Positions 26,033 through 39,100 of a DNA stretch of 64,000 nucleotides are shown one piece after another. Made by a program: the position numbers and the translations under genes. This DNA is from Anarhynchus alexandrinus. Its lineage: Eukaryota; Chordata; Aves; Charadriiformes; Charadriidae. The stretch covers positions 2,435,383-2,499,382 of the forward strand of contig VUYV01000101.1 in assembly GCA_008711295.1 (NCBI GenBank). Reading direction: 5' to 3'. How positions within the stretch are numbered: position 1 is the stretch's first letter; the number at the start of each line of letters is the position of its first letter. The notes beneath the pieces are model-generated. The model saw nothing but the letters and a program-made list of their open reading frames with translations. It did not search any database and was not told where the DNA came from.

Positions 26033-29000
26033 GACACTCCCTGATAATGCCAAAGGCAATTATGAATTCAAACCCAGAGCTTTTTTGTTTGTTCAATATC
26101 TATTATAGAAGGTCCTTGCCTGTGACTGGGCGTCTCATAGCTACTACAGCAATACGTATAAAAATGACACCTCTGAAGACCTGTATGCATTTCTTGCGTG
26201 ATTAAACATGCAGCTTATGCAGAGATTACATATGTAATGAGTGCATGTTACCACTCCAAGAACACTCAATTTATTTGGGGTGAGGTGCAAACATGTTTCT
26301 CTGCTGTGCACATGCTCCCATCCAAGCATGGTCTCTTGGTTATCTAGCCTATCGCCATCAAGATACCTAAATGCCAGAGCAGCACAGGGGAATCTAAGAC
26401 AGGGCCATGTGACAGCACAACAGCACAACAGCATGACCTCGATCATTCTGTTCTTCCTTTTGGCTTGGAAACATTTGTCCTAGAGTGCTATGGAGCAAAG
26501 ATTTTTCCTGGAAATGAAAACTGTTGCTGCATGCTGATTGACATATTGTGGAGGAGTCAGAATAAGCTTTCAATAAGTCCTCAGCATTTCTTCATTGTTT
26601 ATAAAGATGCTGAAGAAGATAAAGGCACTTTAATGATACTTTCATGACTCTCATTCCTTCTACATTTCTCTTTGAGAGAACTGCAAAATCCTGTTTTCAC
26701 CCTTGTCGTTTCTGGTTTAATAATAGCTCTTTTTGGAGTCATAAGGACCTGTGAGAGCATTTAGCTATTTCTTCTACCATTTTGCTTAGGTTTTGGATCT
26801 TCTGAAGTTCAAACCTCCTTCATACCTGGACTAGGTGGAGACCAAATCATGTTAGGATGGGATACCAGCTCTGTAGACAGACCAGCTGCTGAAGCATTAT
26901 TATAGGCAATGTTCTTCAAGATATCCCATTCCATCTATTTTCATTTTAGTAATGCTAGTAAGAAGATAGCTTGACCTTCCACCGGGCATGTCTCTGAGGG
27001 GTTGGGATGATGGCCTGGGATGTGAAAAGGCCTAGTTCACATGACTCTTCTGTCTGATTTTGAAGACAATTTCTACTCTGAATTAGGCACGGTTGGGTTT
27101 CGTACTACAGTCACTGTTTCTGCCTTATTCTGAGCTGAGATATTCTTTCCAGATAGCGCAAAATTTGGAACCTGAAAACATCTCTTGAACCTGAAACTTG
27201 CACATCCTTAGTTGACAACAGCACTGCCATGATAGCACACATCACTTCCAAAAAACCTCTCTTGTGAACGTTTTGCAAAAACTGTACATACTGACTTTCA
27301 TGAAAATTTGTTTTTACAATGGTTTTATTTGTCAGCTGTCTGACCAATGTGTTCAACAACAGGAGTGGTCTCCTGCTTGAGCTAATTGTTTTCAAACATT
27401 ACAGTTCCACCCTGCTAAATGTCTGTAAATGAAGGCATTTGTGATGCAAGGACACCATCCTGGATGACTGGTAGGCAGTGGCCAAACCAGTAGAAAATTT
27501 TCAGGTTACTAAGAAAGCAGAGAAACCTAATTCAGGAAAGAAAATATGGAGCTTTGGGAAGCAAAGATCAGAAAACAGGTTGGGGGGAAATTAAGAGTGA
27601 ATGGCAGGATTAAATAGGGTCTTCTCTTGGCTTCCAATTAAAAATAAAATTAAAAAAAAACAACACTGAAGATTAGAAACTTCGTTTGCTCACTATTAAG
27701 TAAATTTGATTTATTAAGATAATAAGGAAGATGCCTCAATGTCTATGGTCTTGCTGATCAACAAAGAAATACTCATGACACACTGTGTGAGTCCTCATTC
27801 TAATGACTAGGACTTTTTTCTGTAATCAAACTCTCATAACAATATGGATAAACTCTGCCACTCCTCATTATTCTGCAGTTCTAATGATGGACAATTACTG
27901 TGTAACCTTCACTCATATGCTGAAATTGCTGCGCACGTGCGTTGTGGTTTCATATTGCAGTCTTTGTAAAGTCATTCTTTGTTTAACTTTTTTTCTAAGA
28001 TAATTGGAATTGTAACACTTATTAACCTCAGAGTATAATGAGAGAATAAATGAAAATATGTAATAAGACAGTATAGTGTGGCTTGAGTAAATAAATGAAT
28101 TACAGTATAACATTTTATATTTTTAAAACATTTTCTTAACAAAAAAACAATTGCATTTTGCTCAAACATTTCACCTCTAAGGGAGCTGTTCTTGGTGCAA
28201 TGTAGGCAAAATTCTGACAATTCAGTCAACCATGCCCTTAGTCTTCAAAAGACAAAGGAAATAGGCTATAAATTTGCATTGTTCATTAAAATACATAGCA
28301 GTTATTCCTTTAAAAATCATTATTGTTCTAAATAGTGTCCTACTTTCAAACTAGAAACTTAGCTAATATAATTCCTGTGGGTCACAGACAGCAGTCATGG
28401 GTTGGTTCCATGGGAAACATTGGTACATTATTCCTATTACTCGCAATTTGCTGCCTCAAGAAGCATCTTTTTCTCTCCTTATAGAAAACTGGTGGAGCAC
28501 TATTTCTCCTCAAGGTAATTTTCATTATTTCAGTGAATTGATGGTCTGATGGTTCAGTTAAAAGTTAGTTTGCCTTCCTGGGAAAGTCTTTAATCTGTTA
28601 AAAAGTAGAATTCTTCTCTGGGTTTCAAAATGAAGTTTTTTTTGGCATTAGCTATTCCAGCGGTCCCTAGCTAGGCAATCACCGTGTGATTACTTTTAAA
28701 CCAAGTATGCTGATTTAATGATATGCAGTTTGGAAGGAGGTTTTTCCCATCTTGCCTGCACTGCAGGGCTTGGTCGCACAATCAGCCCCAGCTCCTCTTC
28801 TAGCAGTGGCAATAATGGCAGGTGGAGCTCTGAAGGCTGGGGAAGGAGCAAGGAGGCACCAAGCAGAGTTCTTGAAAGCTTTTCTTTCCTTTGGGTTGCT
28901 CATGTCTGCAGGACATACAGAATGAATTGTAGGTCAGGTCTTTTAGAAGAAAGGGGAGTTTCTTTGTACAAATTATTTTGTGTGTATAGAGAAAGTCAGA

Positions 29001-29887
29001 AACATATGTACTATCGTTACTTTCCGTTAAGCTGCAGACAAGTGCTTTTAGGTACATAGAGAATAATTACTTCTGGACGCAGTAATTTAGATAAAATACT
29101 AATACTACTACTAATAATAATGCAGTTTGGAGTAGTGCAATGAGGAAAGTAGCCATAGCATATACATGCTGGCTCTTCTGTATGCAAAGAGACAATTCAG
29201 GAATCTCAGCAGAAGTTGACTTGGCTGAGGATAGCAGAACTGAAGTGGTAATTGAGTTGAAAATTGTAATTTACTGTAGCTATTAAAAAATGCATTCAGT
29301 ACATGTTGTACAGAAACATGCTTGCCTTTGACAGCAGTCACAACATTGGTGCTTCCAGTTGGGGCTCTGCATTTCAGCAGTGGTGATTTCCTCCTCCTCC
29401 TAAGCATTGTCATCAGCATTCATCATCTCTGAGCTGCATCCTCTCCAAGCATGGTTAGAGTACTGTAGGAGAACCAGCAAACTCTCCTCTTACTTCCACT
29501 TTGCATTAGTAATTCCATTGAACCAAATTGTTCTCCCAATCTCTTGGAACATTATGTGTTCACGTAAGTTAGAGTACAGCACAGAGGGTGCACTATATAA
29601 GTCTGTATGTACAACTGTGACTTGTATGACTGGGTCTGCCTTCTTCACAGTGAGAATTTTTGTACGGATCTCAGACAAGAAAATAGGTCAGTGGCTAAAT
29701 GAACACAGCCACTCACTATCCTAGGACTTCATCTTCACTGGGTGCTTGTTAGACATCTGTGGGTCTTTGTTGGATACTTGGTAATTTGCAGCTCCTTGTA
29801 AAATTTGACCAAGTCACAGTTCCTTTATTTAACTTGCTGGAAGGATGTTCTGCAGAGAAGATGAAAAGTTCTGTTGTAATAAAGAGC

Positions 29888-29955
29888 AGGAGGGGGAAGG
29901 GAGGGAGGGAGGGAGGGAAGGAAGGAGGAAGGAAGGAAGGAAGGAAGGAAGGGAG
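29888..29955 (+). repeat. 68-nt uninterrupted purine tract, (GGGA)/(GGAA)n
   Basis: No pyrimidine from 29888 to 29955. GGGA units shade into GGAA units. Such tracts can form triplex DNA, and GGAA arrays are ETS-factor binding arrays; no function is shown here. Confidence 0.95.
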
Positions 29956-32900
29956 TGGGAAAGGTAAAGGAGTAAGCAGAGAAGTTGTGCATGTCCTTAA
30001 GGATGAAGGCATCAAGTTTAACTACGAAACAAAGGAGGAAAATAACTAAAATGCCCTTTGAAAGGTTAAGAAGTTTATTATATTTAGGTAAAATAACCTT
30101 AGCACCCTCACAGAAGTAGCCCAGTTTAGCTTTCACCATGGGATTTAGCGACCACCAAGGGGTGTGATTGACTCCTTGGATCATCTGCAAGTGTCTACAA
30201 TGTATTTGTCCACATCTGAGGCAATCACTCTCCCTTTTTAATCACAGGAGAGAAATGGAAAAGTTTTGGGCACATTCACGTCCTTCTAAATTATACCTCT
30301 AAAACATATGAGACAAACCATATACTAAAAGTGCCAATTTCTCTTCATTAAGTATAGAAAGGAGGCTGCAGTGTGCAGGCCATCTTTAGAATTTACCTTC
30401 TAGATGTCTAAAATCAAGGCAAATGAATCCTGCCTGAAAGATACTGAATCAGTTCATGACTAAATGTGATGATGGACTCTCTACGTCATTTAATCTCTGC
30501 CTCAGTTCCTGCCTGCAAAACAGTTGAAACGTGCCATAATTTTCTCCCACTCTCAATTTATCAGGTTTATTTTAGTCGAAGACCTTGAAAGCAGGGACTC
30601 AGCCTTACTTTCCCAGTATCTTACTGTCCGGTATCTAGCCCCACTCTCATTTGCTGTGCTGGGTATTGCAATCTTGCTATTCAGAGGAGCAGTGACCTGT
30701 GTGTGTACTTGAATTGTGTGCATCGTATATCATCGTACACGAGAGGTCTGCAGATTGCTTTGCTCTATATCATTCAGTAGCAACTTATCCATAGATGTGC
30801 AGTTCTAGATACAATAACTGAGTAAAGGAAATGTAAAGACGGCACATTTCCTATAGAGCCTTTGATTTCCTTTTTTCTCATCCTTCTGCCTTGACAATGT
30901 TTGAAACATTATCATAACTTTTTTCCCATGGTTCTTGGGTTGGTTGCTGTCAGTAGAAGCACTGGTTTACACAGCCTCTGACTCCTTACACCTATTTCTG
31001 TGAAATGATCTCAGTTGCTGTGTTGTAAATCTTTCGTTGATGCTGCGAACTAAATTAGGGAGCTGATGTAGCCTAACAATAAGCCAGTAGAACCAATGGT
31101 TACTAACCCACATCAGTTTCCCGGTGCCATTCCTTGCACAGAGAAATGTCCTGGCGAATAGTGGAATGAAAATAACCCTTAGCCTGTGAACAACCCACAG
31201 AGCTCACTATGTCATGATGTACTGCAATACTTCCTACTTGTAGCTGCAGTGAGCTCTTTCATTAAACCTCTGTCCCATAATGCCAAATACATTCGGCTTC
31301 TGAAATGAGTGTCCAGCTTCTTGGGGTCACTTGCTTTTTGCTGGCACAGTACTCGTGAAAACGTACACATTCATCTAACAGAGGCATGAGGGAAGCACAC
31401 ACAGGCTTATCAATCTCTTCCAAATATATCTATCTCAAACCAATGTACTTAACACATAGAAAGTTTTCCTTTTGACTCATTGTTCTAAATTTCTCTCCCC
31501 AAATCCCACCCTCAGACTCTTATTTATCTTTGACTTTGTAGCTTATGGTAGTTCATTCATTTTACAGTGGCCTTCAGAGATTCTTTAGGCGGAAGTTATT
31601 CTTACTGAATTAATTAATTTTCTATGTAATATTTAGCTATAGTCAAAATATCCAGTGTATTAGATGCTTTTGTTCATAAGCTCTCTGTTACTAGAAGATT
31701 AAGCTTTAATTTGTCTGAACTCCTAATGAACTCATTGTGCCTCTACTTGTGTGAGTTGTATGTACATTCCTTGGGGGATTAGTCCCCCTGTGATAATTTC
31801 CTCAGTCTTCTGATGGTTTGCTGTAACAGGACATACTTGCAAATGACACCTTCACCAAATATCGTATTCTATAAAGTCAAGGTTTGTAACAAGAAGCAAT
31901 ACAATTTATTAGGTCAAGTCTGATGTAGTCAGACAAAACCCCATAAAAGTTCTCAGGAACATAAACTCTTCTTCACATCTGAAATGGAAGCAACATACTT
32001 CAAGCGAAGTACAGAAATTGGTCTCAGTTCAGTTTCATTATTGTTAATCACTGTGACGGTCTGAGAGAAAAGGATAGTTAACATCTATGAAGCTGAGGGA
32101 GCTGTTAGTAAGGAGACAGGTTGGTAGCCTCTACTGAGTAGAGAGAGAGGGACAGATTATTAACCCCTGTGGAGTCACAAGGGTTAGCGGAAGAGATACA
32201 GTGAAGAAAATCATGTAATGTGAGGTAAACTAGCCTTCTTACTGAGCTTTTGATTTTATGATTTTTAGTATCCAGCAGAATAACAAACTTTATATCCAGA
32301 CTCACCTTCTGAAGGTTTACAGATATTACAAATGACCACAACTGCTTTGAAATGGAAGAATGCTGACAAAAACAGACTCTTCATTTTTAATGGTGAGCCC
32401 TTTAAAAGCATGCAGTCTGACCTCTCTCACCACCATTGAGGCTCTAGTGCCTATAAATGCCTTCTTATGTAAAGACATACTCCTGTGCATGCTACACTTG
32501 CCATAAAGACCCTGATTCACATCTCAAGAGAATATAACAGAAGTCATTCAAGTCTGAAATTAGGGCAGGGAAGGTACAGCCTGCAGAAGGAGGGATTTTT
32601 TGTGGCTTGGTTACAGAAGCTGGTGAATGATAGTAGCTTCATGTTTGTGGCCATGGAGCCATTCAGAAATATCAAGTCTGGAAAGCCAAGATGCCTTTCA
32701 AAAATTTACTCATCCAGAATGATTACTAAGAGCCTTTTCCTGTGCAAATAGGTCAACATTTCCACTGAGACCTACAACTAAAGGAAATTAGAATGGAAAG
32801 GTTTGTTTCAGTTCTAATTCACATGAACATTGCTGCACAGATGCTCTTGAAACACTAAGAAATATTTCATATGCAGTATTTTTATGAAGCTCAAAAAATT

Positions 32901-32968
32901 AGCAGCTTAATGAACAATCGTCTGTATCTCACCACAATGTCAATTTATTTTCTATGCTATTATTGCAG

Positions 32969-33121
32969 GTGATTATGTCGTCATGACTATATACTTTGAC
33001 TTAAGTAGAAGAATGGGATACTTTACTATTCAAACATACATTCCCTGTATATTAACAGTTGTTCTTTCCTGGGTATCCTTTTGGATTAAAAAAGATGCCA
33101 CACCAGCAAGAACAGCATTAG
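32969..33121 (+). CDS. GABRG3: GABRG3 exon A: M1 and start of M2 (GABA-A receptor gamma-3)
   Basis: Internal coding exon of a pentameric GABA-gated chloride channel subunit of neuronal membranes. It follows a TTGCAG acceptor and ends at a GTAAGT donor. It is 153 nt long with phase 1 at both ends: the preceding exon supplies the first base of the Gly codon and the last base begins the Gly codon finished by exon B. The product starts [20 protein letters not shown], the conserved end of the ligand-binding domain leading into M1. It then carries the M1 core ([15 protein letters not shown]) and the M1-M2 linker ([13 protein letters not shown]). From memory, the linker [12 protein letters not shown] fits gamma-3; gamma-1 and gamma-2 have NKDAVPARTSLG. 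There is no stop or frameshift. The subtype call rests on recall of the family, not a search. Confidence 0.95.
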
Positions 33122-36100
33122 GTAAGTTGTTAATAATTCCCTTTTCTCCTCTCTTTGTGTAGTTCCTACACTATCATTGGAAAATGTCATCTTCTTTTCA
33201 AAGACACCACTAGCTATATGCTTTGGATTATTGCTAATAAATCTTGCAGACCGAGGTCTACTTATCACTGAAGCCTCTGGTTTTCTGTCTTTAACAGGGT
33301 AATTAAAAGTAAACTACCCTGACCCTTTGGAATGACACTGCCACCTATTTTGCATAGTATTCTAGAATTAATGTCTGTCTCCTTGTTCTCACTATGATAT
33401 TTTAGTGACATTTTTGAAGAAGAAATTAATTGCACTGCTGGCTTCCTTCCCTTCAGAAACTCTCCCCCACGGGGCATTATGTCTTATATATACTGAGAAC
33501 TGTGGGATATAATAATATTAACTCCTTCGAAGTGCTTTAGTTTGCGTGCTCGAAGTTAAGAGCCACACTAGGTTTATAGATATTTTTCCCAGACTGTGGA
33601 GATTTATGCTGGCATAGGTTTTCCAGCAGCTAATTCATGTCAGGACCAGCATTTGCATTTTGGCATTGTGCTTCAGGATACACTTAGAAATGTTGACCAT
33701 TTATTCTTATGTCTATGGGAAAATCTGCAGGTTTTGCCAGCATCAAGGGCATAGGGCTATATAATAGCCAATTATAGGTGTATGTCAGAACTGAAGGAAA
33801 AACATTTTAGTCCAGACTGTGGTTGCCAGGGCTGCAAATACTAACTGATTCAGAAATCTACCAGTTTAGCAAAAAGGGGAGGCCGTGTCAAGGTTTACAT
33901 GTCTGTTTTCAAGCGTAGAGGTTACCATCCCCAGTCATTCATTGCTTCTTCCTGCTGGAGTTTGTCACCATCTCCAGTCAACTGGCTGGACCCTCTAAAT
34001 CATTTCAACTTGAAAGAACAAATTATTAAAAACTGACCTGCCCGACTTTTTGCACTGAAATGAAATGGAAAGCATTCATAGGAGCAACTGAGTCCCCAGG
34101 CTTGAAAGGGTGATACTGCTGCGAGGAAAGAGTGGAGAACCAGGGCTGTGAACAGGCTGCGCCTCCTTGGAGGACACGTGAAGTCAGCCTGCAGCAGGCG
34201 CGGTGTTCTTGAGTGCTGATCTATGTTGGCAAGCCTTCGTTCAACCACAGTATAGGAGAGGGCATTTGTACAAACCACCTCTGCCTCCCACTCCCCTAAG
34301 CGGTTGATCAAGGGTCATCAGTACTCCTCAACCTTTTTCATCTAAATAACTAAGCGTTTACCAGAAAGGAATATGTGAATCCATTTCTACTAGCTCTCTT
34401 TCAAACACCATGTAGAGGTCCTCTACTTGATCTCAGGAAGAAGACTTCTTGTTTAGCAATGCAGCCTTTATACAGTTGTTTAAAATTACTTGTCCTGTTT
34501 CTGACTGTCTCTCTCCTGCACTAATAAATCTAAGCAACCACCAATTTTGAGGGTGCTGTGGTTTCTAGCATAAACCCCCTGAAGACCCTGAAGGGGAAAA
34601 TAAGAATGAAGTGCTAAAGAGACTTTGAAGCCCATTTGCTCTGAATGAGATTTTAGCTGCTAAGCCTTTTGAATGTGTCCAGAAGTCTGATCCCACTTTC
34701 TAAATCCTTCACTCATACAAAAAACATATGGTCATCTATTCAGGGTGCACAAGGCCCGGGTTACAAACATTTTTCCTCCAAAAACTTTTAATGCTTCAAT
34801 AGCTTTATAGTAACCTTCAGCTGAATGATAGAAGAAATACGTTACCAAAAATATCCTTCAAGTGTTACTCCCTCACTAGTCACAGCTTTATTTAAGCAAT
34901 GAAGCTACATGCCAGCCTTTCCTGCTATCAATCCTTAGGCATCTTCCTAGGGGGACGTTGTGTCAGCTTTAATTCTTAGTGAGTGACAAGAAGCACCCTC
35001 CCAAACCAAGAGCAGCTCAGTGACTTGAGCCATGCAACAGGATCAATAGAAAGAAACGTATCAGAGAACCTGCAATAAGACAAGCGCAAGCAGCCATCAC
35101 TGGTTCACACTTTACAGATCATCCTGTTTTAAAACCCATTTTGCGTGAGGTCAGCACAAGACCATAACCTGCTGGATCTGCTCCCAGAGTTTGTCAAATT
35201 AATAAACGTAGCACTTCTGACCATTATAAGTCATGTGGCATCATGTGGGTCCAGTTTTCTGAGGTTATTTTCCAAGAAAGGAATATTCAGCCCTCATTCC
35301 TTTCATGTGAGTGCCAAAGTGCCTTTACACTGTGGCTCCAGCAACATGATGGACCCTAAGACTTACAGTTATTCTGTGACCCTCTCCAACTCCAGGACAG
35401 CACAAAGACGATACAAAGGTGAGGACAGAGCAGGTGTATGACTGCCTGTTCCTGGCTGTGTAGACTTCCCTCTGATGGCCAGAAAATTGAGCAATAGACC
35501 TTTAGCGTATTTCTCTGCTGAACTCCTTTCTTCTTAATTCGGGTGACTCAGCGGAGATAAGAAAAGATTGACCATGCTGCATCTTTTTTAACTAGGAGTC
35601 TGAAGCGCCATGTGTGTGCACAGAATCACACACCATCCATTTGGGTTACAAGCGATAGGACAAGAGCAAGTGGCCTCAAGTTATGCCAGGGGAGGTTTAG
35701 ACTGGATATTAGGAAAAATTTATTCACAGAAAGGGTTGTCAAGCATTGGAACAGGCTGCCAAGGGAAGTGGTGGAATCACCATCCCTGGTGGTATTTAAA
35801 AGATGGGTAGACGTGGAGCTTAGAGACATGGTTTAGTGGTGGTTTTGACAGCGTTAGGTTGATGGTTGGGCTCGATGATCTTCAAGGTCCCTTCCAGCCT
35901 AGAGGATTCTATGATGCTATGATTAGAACCTTCCTAATGCTTAAGAGAAAAGGGAGAAAAGGCACCTAACAGCTTGCATTACTAATTTTCTGGAGGCAGT
36001 GTTCATATGTTGTCCCAGAGGGAAGTTCCCCACACCACACAGCTTCGTCTTCCAATTAATTAGAGACAGAAGTAGGTTAGATCACTAGTCATAACAGTGT

Positions 36101-39100
36101 GACTCTCCCTGCCTCACCCCCTCAGCCAGTGGGGACTTCAGACAAAAAATGTATTCAAATAATGAGGTCATGGATTTGAAGTAAGAACATAAAAATAAGA
36201 TGTTCCAAGGCTATATTCAATGGCTATCATGACTAACTCCTAAAACTCTGATGAAGAATTCAATTACTGGGCTAAAATATATTTTTTTATAAATAAAGTC
36301 AAATAACAAGAAAATAACATATACATGAGTCACCTCTTTTTGTGCACAGAGTCCTGTTGCTCCCAAAAGGACAATGGCTTGTTGACTCTCGGGATGCAGT
36401 AAGCAGATGTTCCCAGTGTACTGTATGTCTGCTTGTACAACACAATCTATGAATCTGTCTGAGCAACAGCACACTTCCACATTTGGACAGTGGCACATGG
36501 CAAAATTGTGAGTAATGCAGCCGAAGGCAAACTGCTGAAACTGTCCTACTAATTGGTTGAAATTAATTGTAGACTCAGTGCACGAAACCTTCTCCGAGTA
36601 TAGCTGCATTAATGTAAAGGGCGAGCATCAGGAAATGTTTCACTTTCTGAAATTAATGAGTAACTTCCTAAGCTATTGGCAACTACTCACAGTTACATGA
36701 AGGATGGGCTTTACCCCTTTCAGTAATAAGCTGTTTCTGTGCTGGAAAAAATAAATTGGGGTATTTATCTGTGAGGGAAAAAATGAGACCATAAGTGTCC
36801 TTTCAGCAGAACTGTCCAGAGGCATCAAAGTGCTCTTTAAAAACTTGGCATCGTAGTCCCTTTTCCACATGCTCTATGAGGGGCTGGGGCCCAGAGGGGC
36901 AACATGACTCACCACAGGCCACCTGAAGAGACAGTGGGAAACCGGGAGAAGAATTTGAGTGTTGCATGAGAACTCTGTGGTTTGTGATTCCAGGTTATTC
37001 TGCCCTCCATTCAAAGAGAAAAAAAAAGTGGCTCTCTGCTGTTTCTGCTTGTCTCTAGTAATCAAAAAGATCTTCTCCCAATGTTCACAGCCAAGAGCAG
37101 CCAGCAAGTGTCTGAAGAAAAGTTATGATCTGTAAAAGAACAGGTTGTATTCCTTGAAGATGAAGGGAATTAAGTTGAACTGAATCTTTTATCCCAGTTT
37201 CCCCCTGCTTTTTCAACACGGGTATAACATGTAATGTGACTAGGCAGTTACTACAGAACAACTTCAAACTGCAGTTTTAAAAAAATGCAGTAGGTATCAA
37301 GACCAGCAGTGTGTTGATGTAAAAGATACAGAAGATGTCTAATAAAAAATGAACATTGCTCTCCTTGTCATTCCATCTTAAGCTCATCCACTAGAAAAAC
37401 AAGCAAGTGATCAAAACAGGTGCCACACTGGAAAGGTAGAGAAATAAAGTTTATAAACAAGTGATGGCACTGGTAAAAACAGTACACCTTTCCCCCAGTG
37501 TCTCATCAACGTACCCTTAGAAAAATAAAAAATGTGCCTCACTGACCAAAGAGTTTCTTACACTGAAGCTCCTGCTTCCTCACTTTGCATACTGTTGTCC
37601 AGTAAGCAGCTTTCAAACAGTAATAATTTTATATAACTGTTTAGGCCAATGATCTAAAGGTTAAAGTGTTCTCATGCATTATGTATCCCTCCATCATTTG
37701 ATCTCCCAGACAGTCCTTTTTGATTTATCAAATAGCATCTTTGGTATGGAATTTACTCAGAGAATATAAATGTCACAAAACGGTATTTATACACAAACTT
37801 GTAAGCTCCCACTTACACCTGTCGACCTGAAAATCGTGAAGCTAGGTTACTTCAAAGCTGTCCTTGGCTGATATTAAAATTCTGTTGAAAGAGATGGTTC
37901 GAGAGCACTGTGAATTTCAATAACAGATGCAAAGCTCACTTTGCCATACGGGCCTCCCCAAAGTGAGAGACTTAACAATTTCATCTGGCAAGGTTTATTG
38001 CATTTGAAACCACTCAACAAACTGAATTTTCTTAGCATGAGAGATAAAATGAGCTATGGGTAGGGAAACTAGATATTCTCTTTGGAAATAATGGGTGCTG
38101 CCTTTTATTCATATGTGCGTATCTGTATATTCCAATGTGTAAATGTATAGGAATATATAACTGTATCATCTGGTGCACCTTCTTTCTGTTTGCTCTCTGT
38201 ATGTATCACCATATGACTCATTTTAATATTTTAAAACTTGTGCTGATGTGTCAGATGTAAAATTGATATACTAGGTAGAATTTTTATTATTTCAAAAACT
38301 CATTGCTTGTTTATGGTGTGAGCTGGAATCCAAGCCCAAGCCTCAGTTTAAATGAAGAATGACGGTTTTCTATTGGATTTCATATAATAAAAATATTTTG
38401 TATAAATAATAAAAGTAAAAATTTGTTTGTTTTACCTTTGGATGTTTCTGTCTATTTGCTCAGCAATCTTGTTTCATGCTTTGCCGTAATTTGAAATGTG
38501 ACATATAATCCAGAAAATATGATGGCTTGTGATAACGCTAAACTTTCCTTTCCCCAAGGTTTTATATTCTGGTAGCAAAATGTGATTTGTTGTCAAAGAG
38601 ACTGAGGATGGACACTATTAATACCTTAAAACGAAAATAAATCCTACACCTTTAATTGCTGTGTCTATAAATTTAGTGGAACCTACTTTGTTTCAATCAG
38701 CTAAAATTAAGTCCGGAGCCACCCAAAACTCCCAGAATCTGTATCACTGAGACATTTACAACATGAGGCTGGTTTTGCTCAATTCTCACCTAGAGCTTCT
38801 AGGTTTTCACAGTCTCAAGCATGATTTGGGTAGGCATTTCACATTCAGGCTTAAGGCATGGATATAGGACTTGCGCTGAGTTCAGGACTTCTGCACTTAA
38901 GCGCAGAGGCTAATGGTAATTTTTCTTTCACGCCTCTGCCTTCTTGTCCATAGTCGCTTTGGCAGCTGGTCATCATTACAGATACCTGCACAATACTTCT
39001 TGTCACAAATAATACAAAGCTATACCTCCACTTCCGTAAAAATAGAGGAAAAATATTACATTGTCAATACAGCATTCAGTAGCAAAATTGCAGACCTTTG

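Larger units (their letters stand above)
1..32968 (+). other. GABRG3: Presumed large GABRG3 intron (5' of exon A), with repeats
   Basis: I saw no exon matching the expected preceding gamma-3 exon (the segment ending ...TTEIVTTSAG) or any earlier one. Very large 5' introns are usual for GABRG3 in vertebrates. The stretch is AT-rich and carries the repeats listed separately: CR1 copies, inverted arms, solo LTR and microsatellites. The remaining sub-stretches 1-3870, 5400-7460, 7620-9700, 12276-18350, 19509-21427 and 23500-32968 hold only short chance ORFs and simple repeats. That the interval is a single intron is inferred; a short, diverged exon could have been missed. Confidence 0.6.

Noticed and set aside
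29749..30190. Minus-strand Pro/Ser/Leu repeat proteins
   Set aside because: They are translations of the (GGGA)/(GGAA)n purine tract.
32485..32751. 88-codon plus-strand open frame shortly before GABRG3 exon A
   Set aside because: Not in frame with exon A through any good splice pair and unlike the expected preceding exon of the receptor.
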